From: Candidatus Methylophosphatis haderslevensis
Lineage (GTDB): Bacteria; Pseudomonadota; Gammaproteobacteria; Burkholderiales; Rhodocyclaceae
Direction: 5' to 3'
Assembly: GCA_016711925.1 (NCBI GenBank)
Contig: JADJSA010000008.1
Coordinates: 162,502 to 226,501, forward strand
DNA length: 64,000 bases
Positions within the stretch are counted from its first letter, which is position 1. Every line of letters starts with the position of its first letter. The notes under the pieces were generated by a model. It saw only the letters and a program-made list of their open reading frames with translations. It was not told the origin of the DNA and ran no database searches. A program made the translations under genes and the position numbers. Positions 8,476 through 17,299 of this stretch are shown piece by piece.

Positions 8476-8847
8476 ATGATCCTGAAGTTGCGTGCCGGCG
8501 CGCTGACACCGGCGGAAACATCCTTCCTCTCCTGGCAGTTCGGATTCGAGGATGACGACGATCGATTCTTGCCCGCGCTCTGGCGCGCGATCGATCAGGC
8601 CTGGCTGTCCGACTTGCAGCGCATGTCTTCGATGGACGAGGGTTCCTCCCACCTTTCCCGGCTGGCGGCGCCGGGCGCGTTTCCCGACGAAGTCGGCGTT
8701 TTCCGGCGCTTCAAGTCGGATGACGGCGAACGCTACTGGCTGGACATGCTCAAGCGCGCCGGCATTGCCGACCGGCGCCAGCGCAGTGTCATGCCGTCGG
8801 TCGAACGGCGGCGCGCCCGCAGCGGCGCCACGCGCATCCGCTCCTGA
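8476..8847 (+). CDS. conserved-looking hypothetical protein
   Basis: A 123-residue cytoplasmic protein that I do not recognise. It has no signal peptide or membrane segment. The middle is acidic (FEDDDDRFLPALWRAIDQAW), while the last 25 residues are strongly basic (RRQRSVMPSVERRRARSG). ATG 8476 is chosen because CTGGGAGG lies just upstream; a TTG 24 bases earlier is in frame. The codon pattern matches neighbouring genes, which supports real coding. It ends four bases before the end of the convergent PEBP gene. No function is proposed. Confidence 0.6.
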   Translation: MILKLRAGALTPAETSFLSWQFGFEDDDDRFLPALWRAIDQAWLSDLQRMSSMDEGSSHLSRLAAPGAFPDEVGVFRRFKSDDGERYWLDMLKRAGIADRRQRSVMPSVERRRARSGATRIRS

Positions 8848-8851
8848 CCGG

Positions 8852-9481
8852 CTAACCGGCGACGGCCGGGTTGAGCGTATAGATGCCGGTGATACTGGCC
8901 TGTGCCAGCACATGGCCGGCAATCGCGTTGCGCACCTGCTGACCACCGAAATCGCCCTCGACCGCGCAGCGCGCGCTGTCAAGCGCAAAGAGGGTAAGCA
9001 CATAACGGTGGACGATCTCGTCGTTCCATGGCGGACAGGGTCCGTCGTAGCCGTAATAGTTGCCCTGCATCGCCTGATCGCCGGCGAACCATGCGGTGTA
9101 GTCGTTGATCCCCTGACGCGCGCCGCGCGCCGCCTGCGGACCGCTCTTGCCGCGCGGCGTCACCTCGCGCGAGAACTCGCTGGCCGCGATCTCGGCCGGT
9201 GCCGGCGGCAGATCAACCAGAATCCAGTGGAAGAAATCCACCCGCGGCAGCGATGCCGGAACGCTGCGCCCGGCCTGATTGACATCGTCGCCGCGACTGG
9301 GCACATCCGGGTCGTGGCAGATCAGCACCAGTGAACGCGTGCCGGCGGGCAGGTCCGACCACGCAAGATGCGGATTGCGATTGGCCGAGAGCGTGACGTG
9401 ATCGGTCGGGTGGATGACGCAGAAGGCGAATTCGCCGGGAATACTCGCGTTGTCCGCGAAGCTGTCGCTACAGAGTTTCAT
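8852..9481 (-). CDS. YbhB/YbcL family (PEBP, Raf-kinase-inhibitor-like) protein
   Basis: A 209-residue member of the phosphatidylethanolamine-binding protein superfamily, whose bacterial role is poorly defined. Family marks are SANRNPHLAWSDLP, LICHDPDVPSRG, FFHWILVDLP and the ligand-pocket stretch YDGPCPPWNDEIVHRYV. It is longer than the roughly 160-residue E. coli YbhB. There is no signal peptide, so it is probably cytoplasmic. A GGAGAG motif lies upstream of ATG 9481. It lies downstream of rpsT-divergent murJ in the same orientation as murJ. Confidence 0.85.
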   Translation of the reverse strand: MKLCSDSFADNASIPGEFAFCVIHPTDHVTLSANRNPHLAWSDLPAGTRSLVLICHDPDVPSRGDDVNQAGRSVPASLPRVDFFHWILVDLPPAPAEIAASEFSREVTPRGKSGPQAARGARQGINDYTAWFAGDQAMQGNYYGYDGPCPPWNDEIVHRYVLTLFALDSARCAVEGDFGGQQVRNAIAGHVLAQASITGIYTLNPAVAG

Positions 9482-9583
9482 CGGGCTCTCCTCTCGCTCG
9501 GTTGTTTGCCGCTAGTTTAGCGGCTCACGTTGATCCCGTGCATGCGTGGCCGGCGGGCGTGGCTTGCGGCTCGCACCGGCGCG

Positions 9584-11131
9584 TCATTGTGCCGCCTTGC
9601 GGCGAAAGTCGCGCACCCGGAAGCCGAGCAGGGCCAACGAACCGAAATAACACGCCAGGCCGATCGCGACCACAATGGTCAACCGGACGACCCGTTCGAG
9701 TGCCGGGAACTGCAACCAGTCGGCTTGTGCGCCCATGCCCCACCACAGTGCCGCGCCCATTGCGACCAGTGCAACCGCGAGCCTTACGCCGAAGCCGCGC
9801 CAGCCCGGTTGCGGCTGGTAGGCGCCGTTGTTGCGCAGGCCGCGGTAGAGCAGTCCGGCGTTGAGGCAGGCGGCCAGGCCGATGGACAGGGCCAGGCCGG
9901 CGTGCCGCAGCGGTCCGACCAAGGCCAGATTCATCAACTGGGTAGCGCCGAGCGTGATCAGTCCGATCTTTACCGGCGTGCGAATGTCCTGTTTGGCGTA
10001 GAACCCGGGGGCCAGCACTTTCACCAGGATCAGGCCGGTGAGGCCCACGCTGTAGGCGACCAGGGCGCTGCGCGTCTCGAGTGCGTCATGCGCGTCGAAG
10101 GCGCCGTGATGGAACAGGGTAGCGATCAACGGCAACGCGAGAATGGCCAGCGCAAGTGCGGCCGGCAGCGTCAGCAAGAGCGTTAATCTGAGTCCCCAGT
10201 CGAGCGTCGCCGAAAACTCCTCGCGCAGTCCCTGCGCATGCAGGCGCGACAGGCTGGGAAGGAGGATCGTGCCGAGGGCGGCACCGAGCAGGCCGGAAGG
10301 GAACTCCATCAGGCGATCGGCATAATACAGCCAGGAGACGCTGCCATGCGGCAGGAACGAAGCGAATATCGTGTTGATCAGCAGCGAAACCTGCGATACC
10401 GAGACGCCGAGCACGGCCGGCGCCATCAGCTTGAGGATTCTGCGCACCGCCGGATCGGCGAGTGCCGCGCGCAAGCCGGTCGGTCTCGGCAGCATGCCGA
10501 TGCGCGCCAGGAAGGGCAACTGCAACGCCAACTGCAGCGCGCCGCCGAGAAAGACCGCCCAGGCCAGAGTCTTGACCGGCGGATCGAACCAGGGCGCGGC
10601 AAACAGTGCCATGCCGATGAACGACAGGTTGAGCAGCACCGGCGTGAACGCCGGCACCGCGAAGCGGCTCCAGGTGTTCAGAATGCCGCCCGCCAGCGCG
10701 GTCAGCGACATGAACAGGATGTAGGGAAAGGTGATCCGCGTCAGTTCCACTGTCAGCGCGAACTTCTCCGGTTCCGCCGAGAATCCGGGTGCCGAGACAT
10801 AGATGATCAGCGGCGCAATCGCGATGCCCAGCAGCGAGACGAAAAACACCGCGACGCCGAGCACCGTGGCGACATGGTCGGTCAGCCGACGGGTTTCCGT
10901 GTCGCCGCGGCGATTCTTGTATTCGGCGAGGATGGGCACGAAAGCCTGCGAAAACGCGCCTTCGGCGAACAACCGCCGCAACAGGTTTGGCAGGCGGAAG
11001 GCGACGAAGAAGGCGTCGGTCGCGACGCCGGCACCGAAGCTGCGCGCAACCACGAAGTCGCGCACGAAACCGAGTATGCGCGACAGCAAGGTCATGCTGC
11101 TTACGGTAGCCAGGGCACGGAGCAGGCTCAT
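9584..11131 (-). CDS. murJ: lipid II flippase MurJ
   Basis: MurJ moves lipid-linked peptidoglycan precursor across the inner membrane. The 515-residue protein is almost wholly hydrophobic, consistent with 14 helices. The N-terminal ALATVSSMTLLSRILGFVRD and the following DAFFVAFRLPNLLRRLFAEG are characteristic of MurJ/MviN. The ATG at 11131 gives the standard MSLLRAL start; an in-frame ATG eight codons earlier extends it without a family match. It is divergent from rpsT, a very common arrangement in proteobacteria. Confidence 0.95.
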   Translation of the reverse strand: MSLLRALATVSSMTLLSRILGFVRDFVVARSFGAGVATDAFFVAFRLPNLLRRLFAEGAFSQAFVPILAEYKNRRGDTETRRLTDHVATVLGVAVFFVSLLGIAIAPLIIYVSAPGFSAEPEKFALTVELTRITFPYILFMSLTALAGGILNTWSRFAVPAFTPVLLNLSFIGMALFAAPWFDPPVKTLAWAVFLGGALQLALQLPFLARIGMLPRPTGLRAALADPAVRRILKLMAPAVLGVSVSQVSLLINTIFASFLPHGSVSWLYYADRLMEFPSGLLGAALGTILLPSLSRLHAQGLREEFSATLDWGLRLTLLLTLPAALALAILALPLIATLFHHGAFDAHDALETRSALVAYSVGLTGLILVKVLAPGFYAKQDIRTPVKIGLITLGATQLMNLALVGPLRHAGLALSIGLAACLNAGLLYRGLRNNGAYQPQPGWRGFGVRLAVALVAMGAALWWGMGAQADWLQFPALERVVRLTIVVAIGLACYFGSLALLGFRVRDFRRKAAQ

Positions 11132-11289
11132 GGGTGTGCCGGGATGGCCGGCCAAAGTTGCGGAAAAGGCGCCATGGTATCGGTCTGGCGGTCGATTTGG
11201 TGCGATCGTGGTTCTTCAGCATGCCGTACTTCCGGCGCATCGGGTCTTGGCGCGGGCAGATCGCGGCAAACCGCGGCTTGCCAAAGCAC

Positions 11290-11318
11290 TTGTGCTGGCA
11301 GGGGCGCTCTAGTATGAT
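11290..11318 (+). promoter_or_regulatory. sigma-70 promoter of rpsT
   Basis: TTGTGC at 11290-11295 and TATGAT at 11313-11318 are separated by exactly 17 bases. The transcript would start near 11325, about 30 bases before the rpsT ATG. The position and spacing suit a strongly expressed ribosomal protein gene. Confidence 0.75.
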
Positions 11319-11354
11319 CGCCCTCTTTTCGCAACCCGCTTTTGGAACCAACTC

Positions 11355-11615
11355 ATGGCCAATTCGGCTCAAGCACGCAAGCGTGCCCGTCAGTCCCTAA
11401 GTCAACGCGCACGCAATGTCAGCCTGCGCTCTAGGCTTCGCACCGCAATCAAGGCCGTTCGCAAGGCCATCGCTGCCGGCGACAAGTCCGCGGCTCAGTC
11501 GGTGTTCCGGCAGTCGATGAGCGTCATAGACAGCATCGCCGACAAGGATGTGATGCACAAGAATGCAGCCTCACGTCACAAGAGCCGCCTGTCGGCGGCC
11601 GTGAAGGCGCTTTGA
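11355..11615 (+). CDS. rpsT: 30S ribosomal protein S20
   Basis: An 86-residue, highly basic protein that binds 16S rRNA early in assembly of the small subunit. The N-terminus MANSAQARKRARQSLSQRAR and the pattern SRLRTAIKAVRKAI are typical for S20, and length is normal. The gene is monocistronic: it has its own promoter just upstream and a terminator at 11716-11741, and it is divergent from murJ. Confidence 0.97.
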   Translation: MANSAQARKRARQSLSQRARNVSLRSRLRTAIKAVRKAIAAGDKSAAQSVFRQSMSVIDSIADKDVMHKNAASRHKSRLSAAVKAL

Positions 11616-11716
11616 TTCATTGGAGGAGGCTCGCCAGCGGCAGAATGCCGTCCGGGCCGAGCGTTGTGGTGGAGTAGCAGTTGGCAAAGGCTGAAGGTCA
11701 ATAAAAAAGCGAAAGA

Positions 11717-11741
11717 CGGCAACTGCGAAGTTGCCGTTTTT
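11717..11741 (+). terminator. rho-independent terminator after rpsT
   Basis: CGGCAACT (11717-11724) pairs perfectly with AGTTGCCG (11729-11736) across the loop GCGA and is followed by TTTTT. The 100 bases between the rpsT stop and this hairpin hold no gene; they would be an unusually long 3' untranslated tail of the rpsT transcript. Confidence 0.85.
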
Positions 11742-11882
11742 CATTGACTGCCCGGCAGTGCAGCCGGATTGCGCTTGACGCAGTGACGCGCGGACGCCGC
11801 ACAGACCAAGCGAAGCGGCCGCTGCGAACCCGGAAAGGCGCCGCCAGAGCGTGAAAAAGTCCTTTTCAATGAGCAATCTAGC

Positions 11883-11911
11883 TTGATGTTCCGAAAAGGA
11901 GCTTCTATACT
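11883..11911 (+). promoter_or_regulatory. strong sigma-70 promoter before a small gene
   Basis: TTGATG (11883-11888), a 17-base spacer and TATACT (11906-11911) make a near-consensus promoter. Transcription would begin close to 11918, only about 25 bases before ATG 11944. This supports the small downstream gene being real. Confidence 0.7.
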
Positions 11912-11943
11912 CCCCGCAGCCTTCTGAAATGGCTGGATTTTTG

Positions 11944-12162
11944 ATGCAACTCTCGGTAACTCGAAAATTTCCCTTTCGCATCCGCACGCGAGCGGGGCTT
12001 GTCGTCGACAGTCTGCTGATCCCGGGACGGGACGTGGCGGATGCCGAGCGCAAAGTCCATCAGCTCTATCGAGACTGCGTGATACTCGAAAACCAGTCCT
12101 CGCAGGCCGAGGCGAGTGTCAGCGGTTCTCCGCCCGGCACTGTGCAGCGCCAGTACGGCTGA
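11944..12162 (+). CDS. small uncharacterised protein
   Basis: A 72-residue protein starting MQLSVTRKFPFRIRTRAGLV. The first 50 residues are basic and look well folded (PGRDVADAERKVHQLYRDCV); the tail is low-complexity. I do not recognise a named family, although I have a sense of similar short proteins in Rhodocyclales. An ATG at 11929 is also in frame, but 11944 fits the promoter better. It is convergent with the orphan parA, nine bases away. Possible roles such as a nucleic-acid-binding peptide are speculation. Confidence 0.55.
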   Translation: MQLSVTRKFPFRIRTRAGLVVDSLLIPGRDVADAERKVHQLYRDCVILENQSSQAEASVSGSPPGTVQRQYG

Positions 12163-12171
12163 CCTGAAAGC

Positions 12172-12939
12172 CTACACCCGCAGGAAGCGCTGCGAGGTCA
12201 GTTCCTCGATCAATCTGGCATAGTCCGCCGCGCCGCGGCTAGCCGCCGCGTGCGAGAAAATGTCGCGTCTCATCGCCGGGCTTTCCGCCACGGCGACGTT
12301 CTCGGAAATCGTGGTTGCGCAGACATCGCTGCCGAAACGTTCGCGCAGCGTCGATTCGACTTCGAAACTCATCCGGCGCCGGCGATCGAAGCGTGTCAGC
12401 AAGTAGCGCCGCTCTACCCGGCGCCGCAGCACCGGCTCCAGCGCCTTGAGCGTGCGCTCGACCTGTTCGGCGCCGCGCATCGACAGATAGTCCGAGCTGA
12501 CCGGCACAATCAGCACATCGGCCGCAAAGATCGCGTTCAGCGCCAGCACGCCCAGGTAGGGGCAGCAGTCGATAACGGTCAGGCGCCGCGGCGCGAGCCG
12601 GTCCAGATCGCGCAGGCCGCGGTTCAATCGCTCCAGTACTTCCGGACCCTTGCCGAAGGCCGAGTCGACCTTCATCAATTCCGCATGCGCCGGTATGAAG
12701 CGGCCCAGCCCTTCCCAATCGACCTCTAGGTCCGCGAGCGGCGTACTGTCCGGAAAATGTGCGTAGATCGATTGCCGCCAGTCGGCCGGTGGCGCGCCAT
12801 GAATCGCCGACAGGTGCGCCTGCGGATCGAGATCGATCAGGCGAACCGGGTGCAGATCGAGCGCAATGCCCGCCGCCAGATTGAGTGCGGTCGTCGTCTT
12901 GCCGACGCCGCCTTTTTGATTGAAGACCGCCAGCCGCAT
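12172..12939 (-). CDS. ParA family ATPase (orphan)
   Basis: A 255-residue deviant-Walker ATPase. FNQKGGVGKTTTALNLAAG holds the signature lysine and P-loop, RLIDLDPQAHLS is Walker A', and LTVIDCCPYLGVLALNA is Walker B, where Cys-Cys replaces the more usual Asp or Thr-Pro residues. Such proteins position plasmids, chromosomes or cellular cargo on the nucleoid. No parB or centromere-like repeats lie beside it, so it is probably a chromosomal orphan of the Soj/cargo-positioning type. It is divergent from argD and convergent with the small gene at 11944. Confidence 0.85.
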   Translation of the reverse strand: MRLAVFNQKGGVGKTTTALNLAAGIALDLHPVRLIDLDPQAHLSAIHGAPPADWRQSIYAHFPDSTPLADLEVDWEGLGRFIPAHAELMKVDSAFGKGPEVLERLNRGLRDLDRLAPRRLTVIDCCPYLGVLALNAIFAADVLIVPVSSDYLSMRGAEQVERTLKALEPVLRRRVERRYLLTRFDRRRRMSFEVESTLRERFGSDVCATTISENVAVAESPAMRRDIFSHAAASRGAADYARLIEELTSQRFLRV

Positions 12940-13051
12940 GTATCCCCCCTCTTTGCCTGCGCCGAATACCGGCGCGGGTCGCCGCCTTTTCGTCAGCGCA
13001 GACTATACACAAGCACGGGCTTTTGACTTAATATCACACTCCGAAAACACA

Positions 13052-13108
13052 ACGGCGGCGCGAGCCGCCGTCGCATTTTTCCGGCGGCGCAAGCCGCCAA
13101 TGCATTTT
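13052..13108 (+). repeat. tandem pair of near-identical hairpins upstream of argD
   Basis: ACGGCGGC (13052-13059) pairs with GCCGCCGT (13064-13071) across GCGA and is followed by CGCATTTTT. GGCGGC (13083-13088) pairs with GCCGCC (13093-13098) across GCAA and is followed by AATGCATTTT. The two units look like a tandem duplication. Both have T-runs, so they could terminate or attenuate transcription entering argD 50 bases downstream. Confidence 0.7.
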
Positions 13109-13157
13109 CTGGCACCGGCTTTTTCGAGTCGATCGCGTGTTCCCGGGAGCGAGCGTA

Positions 13158-14330
13158 ATGCCCCATCTGATGGATACGTACAACCGCCTGCCGGTCGCGT
13201 TTACGCACGGCGAGGGCGCCTGGCTGTATGACAGCGACGGCAAGCGCTATCTCGATGCGCTGGCCGGCATCGCGGTCAACACGCTGGGGCATGCGCATCC
13301 CCGGCTGGTGCAGGCGCTCGCCCACCAGGCGAGCCGGCTGATCCACACCTCCAACCTCTATCGCGTGCCGCAGCAGGAGGCGCTGTCCGACAAGCTCGCC
13401 GAAATCTCCGGGCTCGACGAGGTCTTCTTCTGCAACTCCGGTTGCGAGGCCAACGAGGCGGCAATCAAGCTCGCGCGCCTGTTCGGCCACGGCAAGGGCG
13501 TCGATCTGCCGGTTATCGTAGTGATGGAAAAGGCCTTTCACGGCCGCACGCTCGCCACGCTGTCGGCCACCGGCAGCCGCAAGGTGCAAGCCGGGTTCGA
13601 GCCGCTGGTGAGCGGGTTTGCGCGCGTGCCGTACAACGACTTTCCCGCGGTCGAGCAACTGGACGCACACAACAAAAATGTCGTTGCCATCATGCTCGAA
13701 TCGATCCAGGGCGAGGGCGGCATCAACATCGCCGATCACGACTACCTGCGCGCGCTGCGCCGCCTGTGCGACGAGCGCGGCTGGCTGCTGATGCTCGATG
13801 CGGTCCAGTGCGGCATGGGCCGCACCGGCAAGTGGTTCGGCCACCAGCACGCCGGCATCCAGGTCGACGTGCTGACGCTGGCCAAGGGCCTCGGCTCCGG
13901 CGTGCCGATCGGCGCCTGCCTCGCTGGCGGCAGGGCGGCCGGCACCTTCAAGCCAGGCAATCACGGCTCGACCTTCGGCGGCAATCCGTTCGCCTGCACC
14001 GCCGGCCTGACGACCATCCGCGCCATCGAGGAAGAGGGCCTGATGGCCCACGCGGTCCGCATCGGCGAGGCGATCCGCGCCGGCTTTCGCACCTCGCTCG
14101 CCGGCACTGCCGGCGTGGTGGACGTTCGCGGCGTCGGCCTGATGATCGGCATCGAACTCGATCGCCCGTGCGCCGATCTGGTCAGGCAGGCGCTCGAAGC
14201 CGGCCTGCTGATCAACGTCACCAACGACAAGGTGGTCCGGCTGCTGCCGCCGCTGATCTTCGCCGACGACGAGGCCCGCTTGCTGGTCGCCGGGCTGACG
14301 CCGCTGATCCGGCGCTTTCTCGCCGGTTGA
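13158..14330 (+). CDS. argD: acetylornithine aminotransferase
   Basis: ArgD is a PLP enzyme that converts N-acetylglutamate semialdehyde to N-acetylornithine in arginine synthesis. The 390-residue protein has FFCNSGCEANEAAIKLAR, FHGRTLATLSATG, LMLDAVQCGMGRTG and LTLAKGLGSGVPIGA, where the lysine binds PLP. ATG 13158 is preceded by GGGAGCGAG; the next ATG at 13170 is also possible. DAVQCGMG has Ala-Val where many homologues read Glu-Val or Glu-Ile. It is the first gene of argD-argF-argG. Confidence 0.93.
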   Translation: MPHLMDTYNRLPVAFTHGEGAWLYDSDGKRYLDALAGIAVNTLGHAHPRLVQALAHQASRLIHTSNLYRVPQQEALSDKLAEISGLDEVFFCNSGCEANEAAIKLARLFGHGKGVDLPVIVVMEKAFHGRTLATLSATGSRKVQAGFEPLVSGFARVPYNDFPAVEQLDAHNKNVVAIMLESIQGEGGINIADHDYLRALRRLCDERGWLLMLDAVQCGMGRTGKWFGHQHAGIQVDVLTLAKGLGSGVPIGACLAGGRAAGTFKPGNHGSTFGGNPFACTAGLTTIRAIEEEGLMAHAVRIGEAIRAGFRTSLAGTAGVVDVRGVGLMIGIELDRPCADLVRQALEAGLLINVTNDKVVRLLPPLIFADDEARLLVAGLTPLIRRFLAG

Positions 14331-14335
14331 AGCGC

Positions 14336-15259
14336 ATGTCGCCGCCCAGACACTTCCTGCAGTTCAACGACTTCAGCCGTGAAGAGTTCGAGCACGTCTT
14401 CGCGCGCACGGGGTGGATCAAGCAGCAGTTCAAGTCGTACCGCAAGTACTGGCCGCTGGTCGATCGCACGCTGGTGATGATCTTCGAGAAGCAGAGCACC
14501 CGCACCCGCCTGTCATTCGAGGCCGGTATGCACCAGTTGGGCGGCGCGGCGATCTATCTCAACACGCGCGACTCGCAGCTCGGCCGCGGCGAGCCGGTGG
14601 AAGACGCCGCGCAGGTGATCTCGCGCATGAGCGATATCGTGATGATCCGCACCTTCGAACAGAGCGTGATCGAGCGCTTCGCCGCCAACTCGCGCGTGCC
14701 GGTGATCAACGGCCTGACCAACGAATACCACCCGTGCCAGATTCTCGCCGACATCTACACCTACATCGAGCAGCGCGGCAGCATTCGCGGCAAGACGGTG
14801 GCGTGGATCGGCGATTCCAACAATGTCTGCAACACCTGGCTGCAGGCCGCCGAGGTGCTCGATTTCCGCGTCCAGGTGTCCACGCCGCCCGGCTACGAAG
14901 TCGAGCCCGAGCGCGCCAACCTGCATGGCACCGGCCATTTCGAGCAGTTCGCCGACCCGATGGCGGCGGCGCGCGGCGCCGACCTGGTGACCACCGACGT
15001 GTGGACCAGCATGGGTTTCGAAGCCGAGAACGAGGCCCGCTGCAAGGCCTTCGCCGACTGGCAGGTCGACGCCGAGATGATGAAGGCCGCCAACCCGGAC
15101 GCCTTGTTCATGCACTGCCTGCCGGCGCATCGCGGCGAGGAAGTGGCGGCCGAGGTCATCGACGGCCCGCACAGCGCCGTGTGGGAAGAGGCGGAGAACC
15201 GCCTGCATGCGCAGAAGGCGCTGATGGAATACCTGCTGCTGGGCAAAATTCAATCGTGA
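14336..15259 (+). CDS. argF: ornithine carbamoyltransferase
   Basis: ArgF makes citrulline from ornithine and carbamoyl phosphate. The 307-residue protein carries the carbamoyl-phosphate motif EKQSTRTRLSFEAGMHQLGG, the HPCQILAD ornithine/catalytic block, and FMHCLPAHRGEEV with the active-site cysteine. The ATG lies five bases after the argD stop, which implies tight co-transcription. Length is normal for the anabolic enzyme. Confidence 0.95.
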   Translation: MSPPRHFLQFNDFSREEFEHVFARTGWIKQQFKSYRKYWPLVDRTLVMIFEKQSTRTRLSFEAGMHQLGGAAIYLNTRDSQLGRGEPVEDAAQVISRMSDIVMIRTFEQSVIERFAANSRVPVINGLTNEYHPCQILADIYTYIEQRGSIRGKTVAWIGDSNNVCNTWLQAAEVLDFRVQVSTPPGYEVEPERANLHGTGHFEQFADPMAAARGADLVTTDVWTSMGFEAENEARCKAFADWQVDAEMMKAANPDALFMHCLPAHRGEEVAAEVIDGPHSAVWEEAENRLHAQKALMEYLLLGKIQS

Positions 15260-15324
15260 GGGGTGAGGGGCGAAGGGTAAGGGGAATCCTGCCTCGCCTC
15301 ACCCCTCGCTCCCGACCCCTCACC
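15256..15324. repeat. GTGAGGGG-type palindromic repeat, copy A1
   Basis: The left part reads GTGAGGGGTGAGGGGCGA and the right part carries the complementary CCTCACCCCTCGC and CCCCTCAC. Together they form an imperfect palindrome filling the argF-argG spacer. Closely related elements lie at 31346-31418, 32693-32794 and 46229-46298. Confidence 0.7.
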
Positions 15325-15335
15325 GGAACAAACCA

Positions 15336-16565
<1,230 letters not shown>

Positions 16566-16588
16566 TTTCGCGCCAGCGCAGCATCAAC

Positions 16589-16620
16589 ACGGCCGGCCCA
16601 TGCGCCGGCCGTTTTCGTTT
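16589..16620 (+). terminator. rho-independent terminator after argG
   Basis: ACGGCCGGC (16589-16597) pairs perfectly with GCCGGCCGT (16604-16612) around a six-base loop, followed by TTTCGTTT. It closes the argDFG operon. Confidence 0.85.
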
Positions 16621-17048
16621 CGCGCAGCGCGGCTTCGCGTGTGCGGACGTCGTGCGCGCCGCCCTCCGCCGCCGCCGGGCGACAAGAAATGTCAGGAGCC
16701 ATCGCCACAAGCCGCATGAATGCTCGTTCTCCGGGCAGGAATGTCAGGAGCCCGCGCCGCAACCCGGCGCGTGGTTGCCCGGCCGCCACTGCCCCCCGGG
16801 CGGTGCGAAGCCAGATCCGCGCAGCGCCGCCACACTTTGAACTCGCCGCGTTCAAGAGTGCGGTGCGTCTCGTCAAACAAGAGCCTGCTACGCCAGCCAC
16901 ACAAACGGCGTGGATTGACCCTGTGCGGCCCGCCGGCGCCGCACGCCGCATGAAATGGCGCGAGCAGCGTAGGACGGCGCGGGCTCGTCTGTTCCGGGCC
17001 GCCGGAAGCAATCGTGGGGCGTCGAGACGGGTTCATCTGGCGAGGCAC
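16621..17048. other. non-coding stretch with degenerate repeats
   Basis: No convincing gene is visible. AATGTCAGGAGCC occurs twice, near 16688 and 16740, each followed by similar sequence, so this is a diverged direct repeat of about 50 bases. CCGCATGAATGC and CCGCATGAAATGGCGCG near 16715 and 16948 resemble the left arm of the CCGCATGGA palindromes found elsewhere. The region reads as decayed intergenic DNA. Confidence 0.5.
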
Positions 17049-17210
17049 TCATCGCCAGTCTTCATCGCCGCGGATTGCCTTTCCAAAGCCGTGCAACGTC
17101 CGTTCGTGCGGCGCGGGAAAAGCGAGACCTGACCCGACCGATCCGAAGCGAAACGCGGGGCCGAACTGCAGGTACTCGAAGTCGTAGAACGGATCGAGCG
17201 CGGTATGAGG
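17049..17210 (-). pseudogene. possible C-terminal remnant of an unknown gene
   Basis: On the minus strand a frame of about 54 codons reads ALDPFYDFEYLQFGPAF, then FGKAIRGDEDWR before a TGA at 17049-17051. It has the GC-rich third positions and aromatic-rich composition of true coding sequence, but I see no start codon. It ends against the repeat that borders the transposase remnant. I cannot name a family, and chance cannot be excluded. Confidence 0.3.
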
Positions 17211-17228
17211 AGAAAAGTGAAGAGAAGA

Positions 17229-17297
17229 GGGCCAGACGCAAAATTCCCCTTGAATGACAGGCTAGTTAGATTGAGCCTGGCCCCTTTAATTTTGCTT
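17229..17297. repeat. imperfect palindrome at the edge of the transposase remnant
   Basis: GGGCCAG (17229-17235) is complementary to CTGGCCC (17276-17282). GACGCAAAATT just inside pairs with AATTTTGCTTCGTC further out, and AGGCT/AGCCT lies in the centre. The arms are interleaved rather than nested. The motif resembles sequences I associate with mobile-element ends and REP-like elements. I could not find a matching copy at the far end of the transposase. Confidence 0.4.
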
Positions 17298-17299
17298 CG

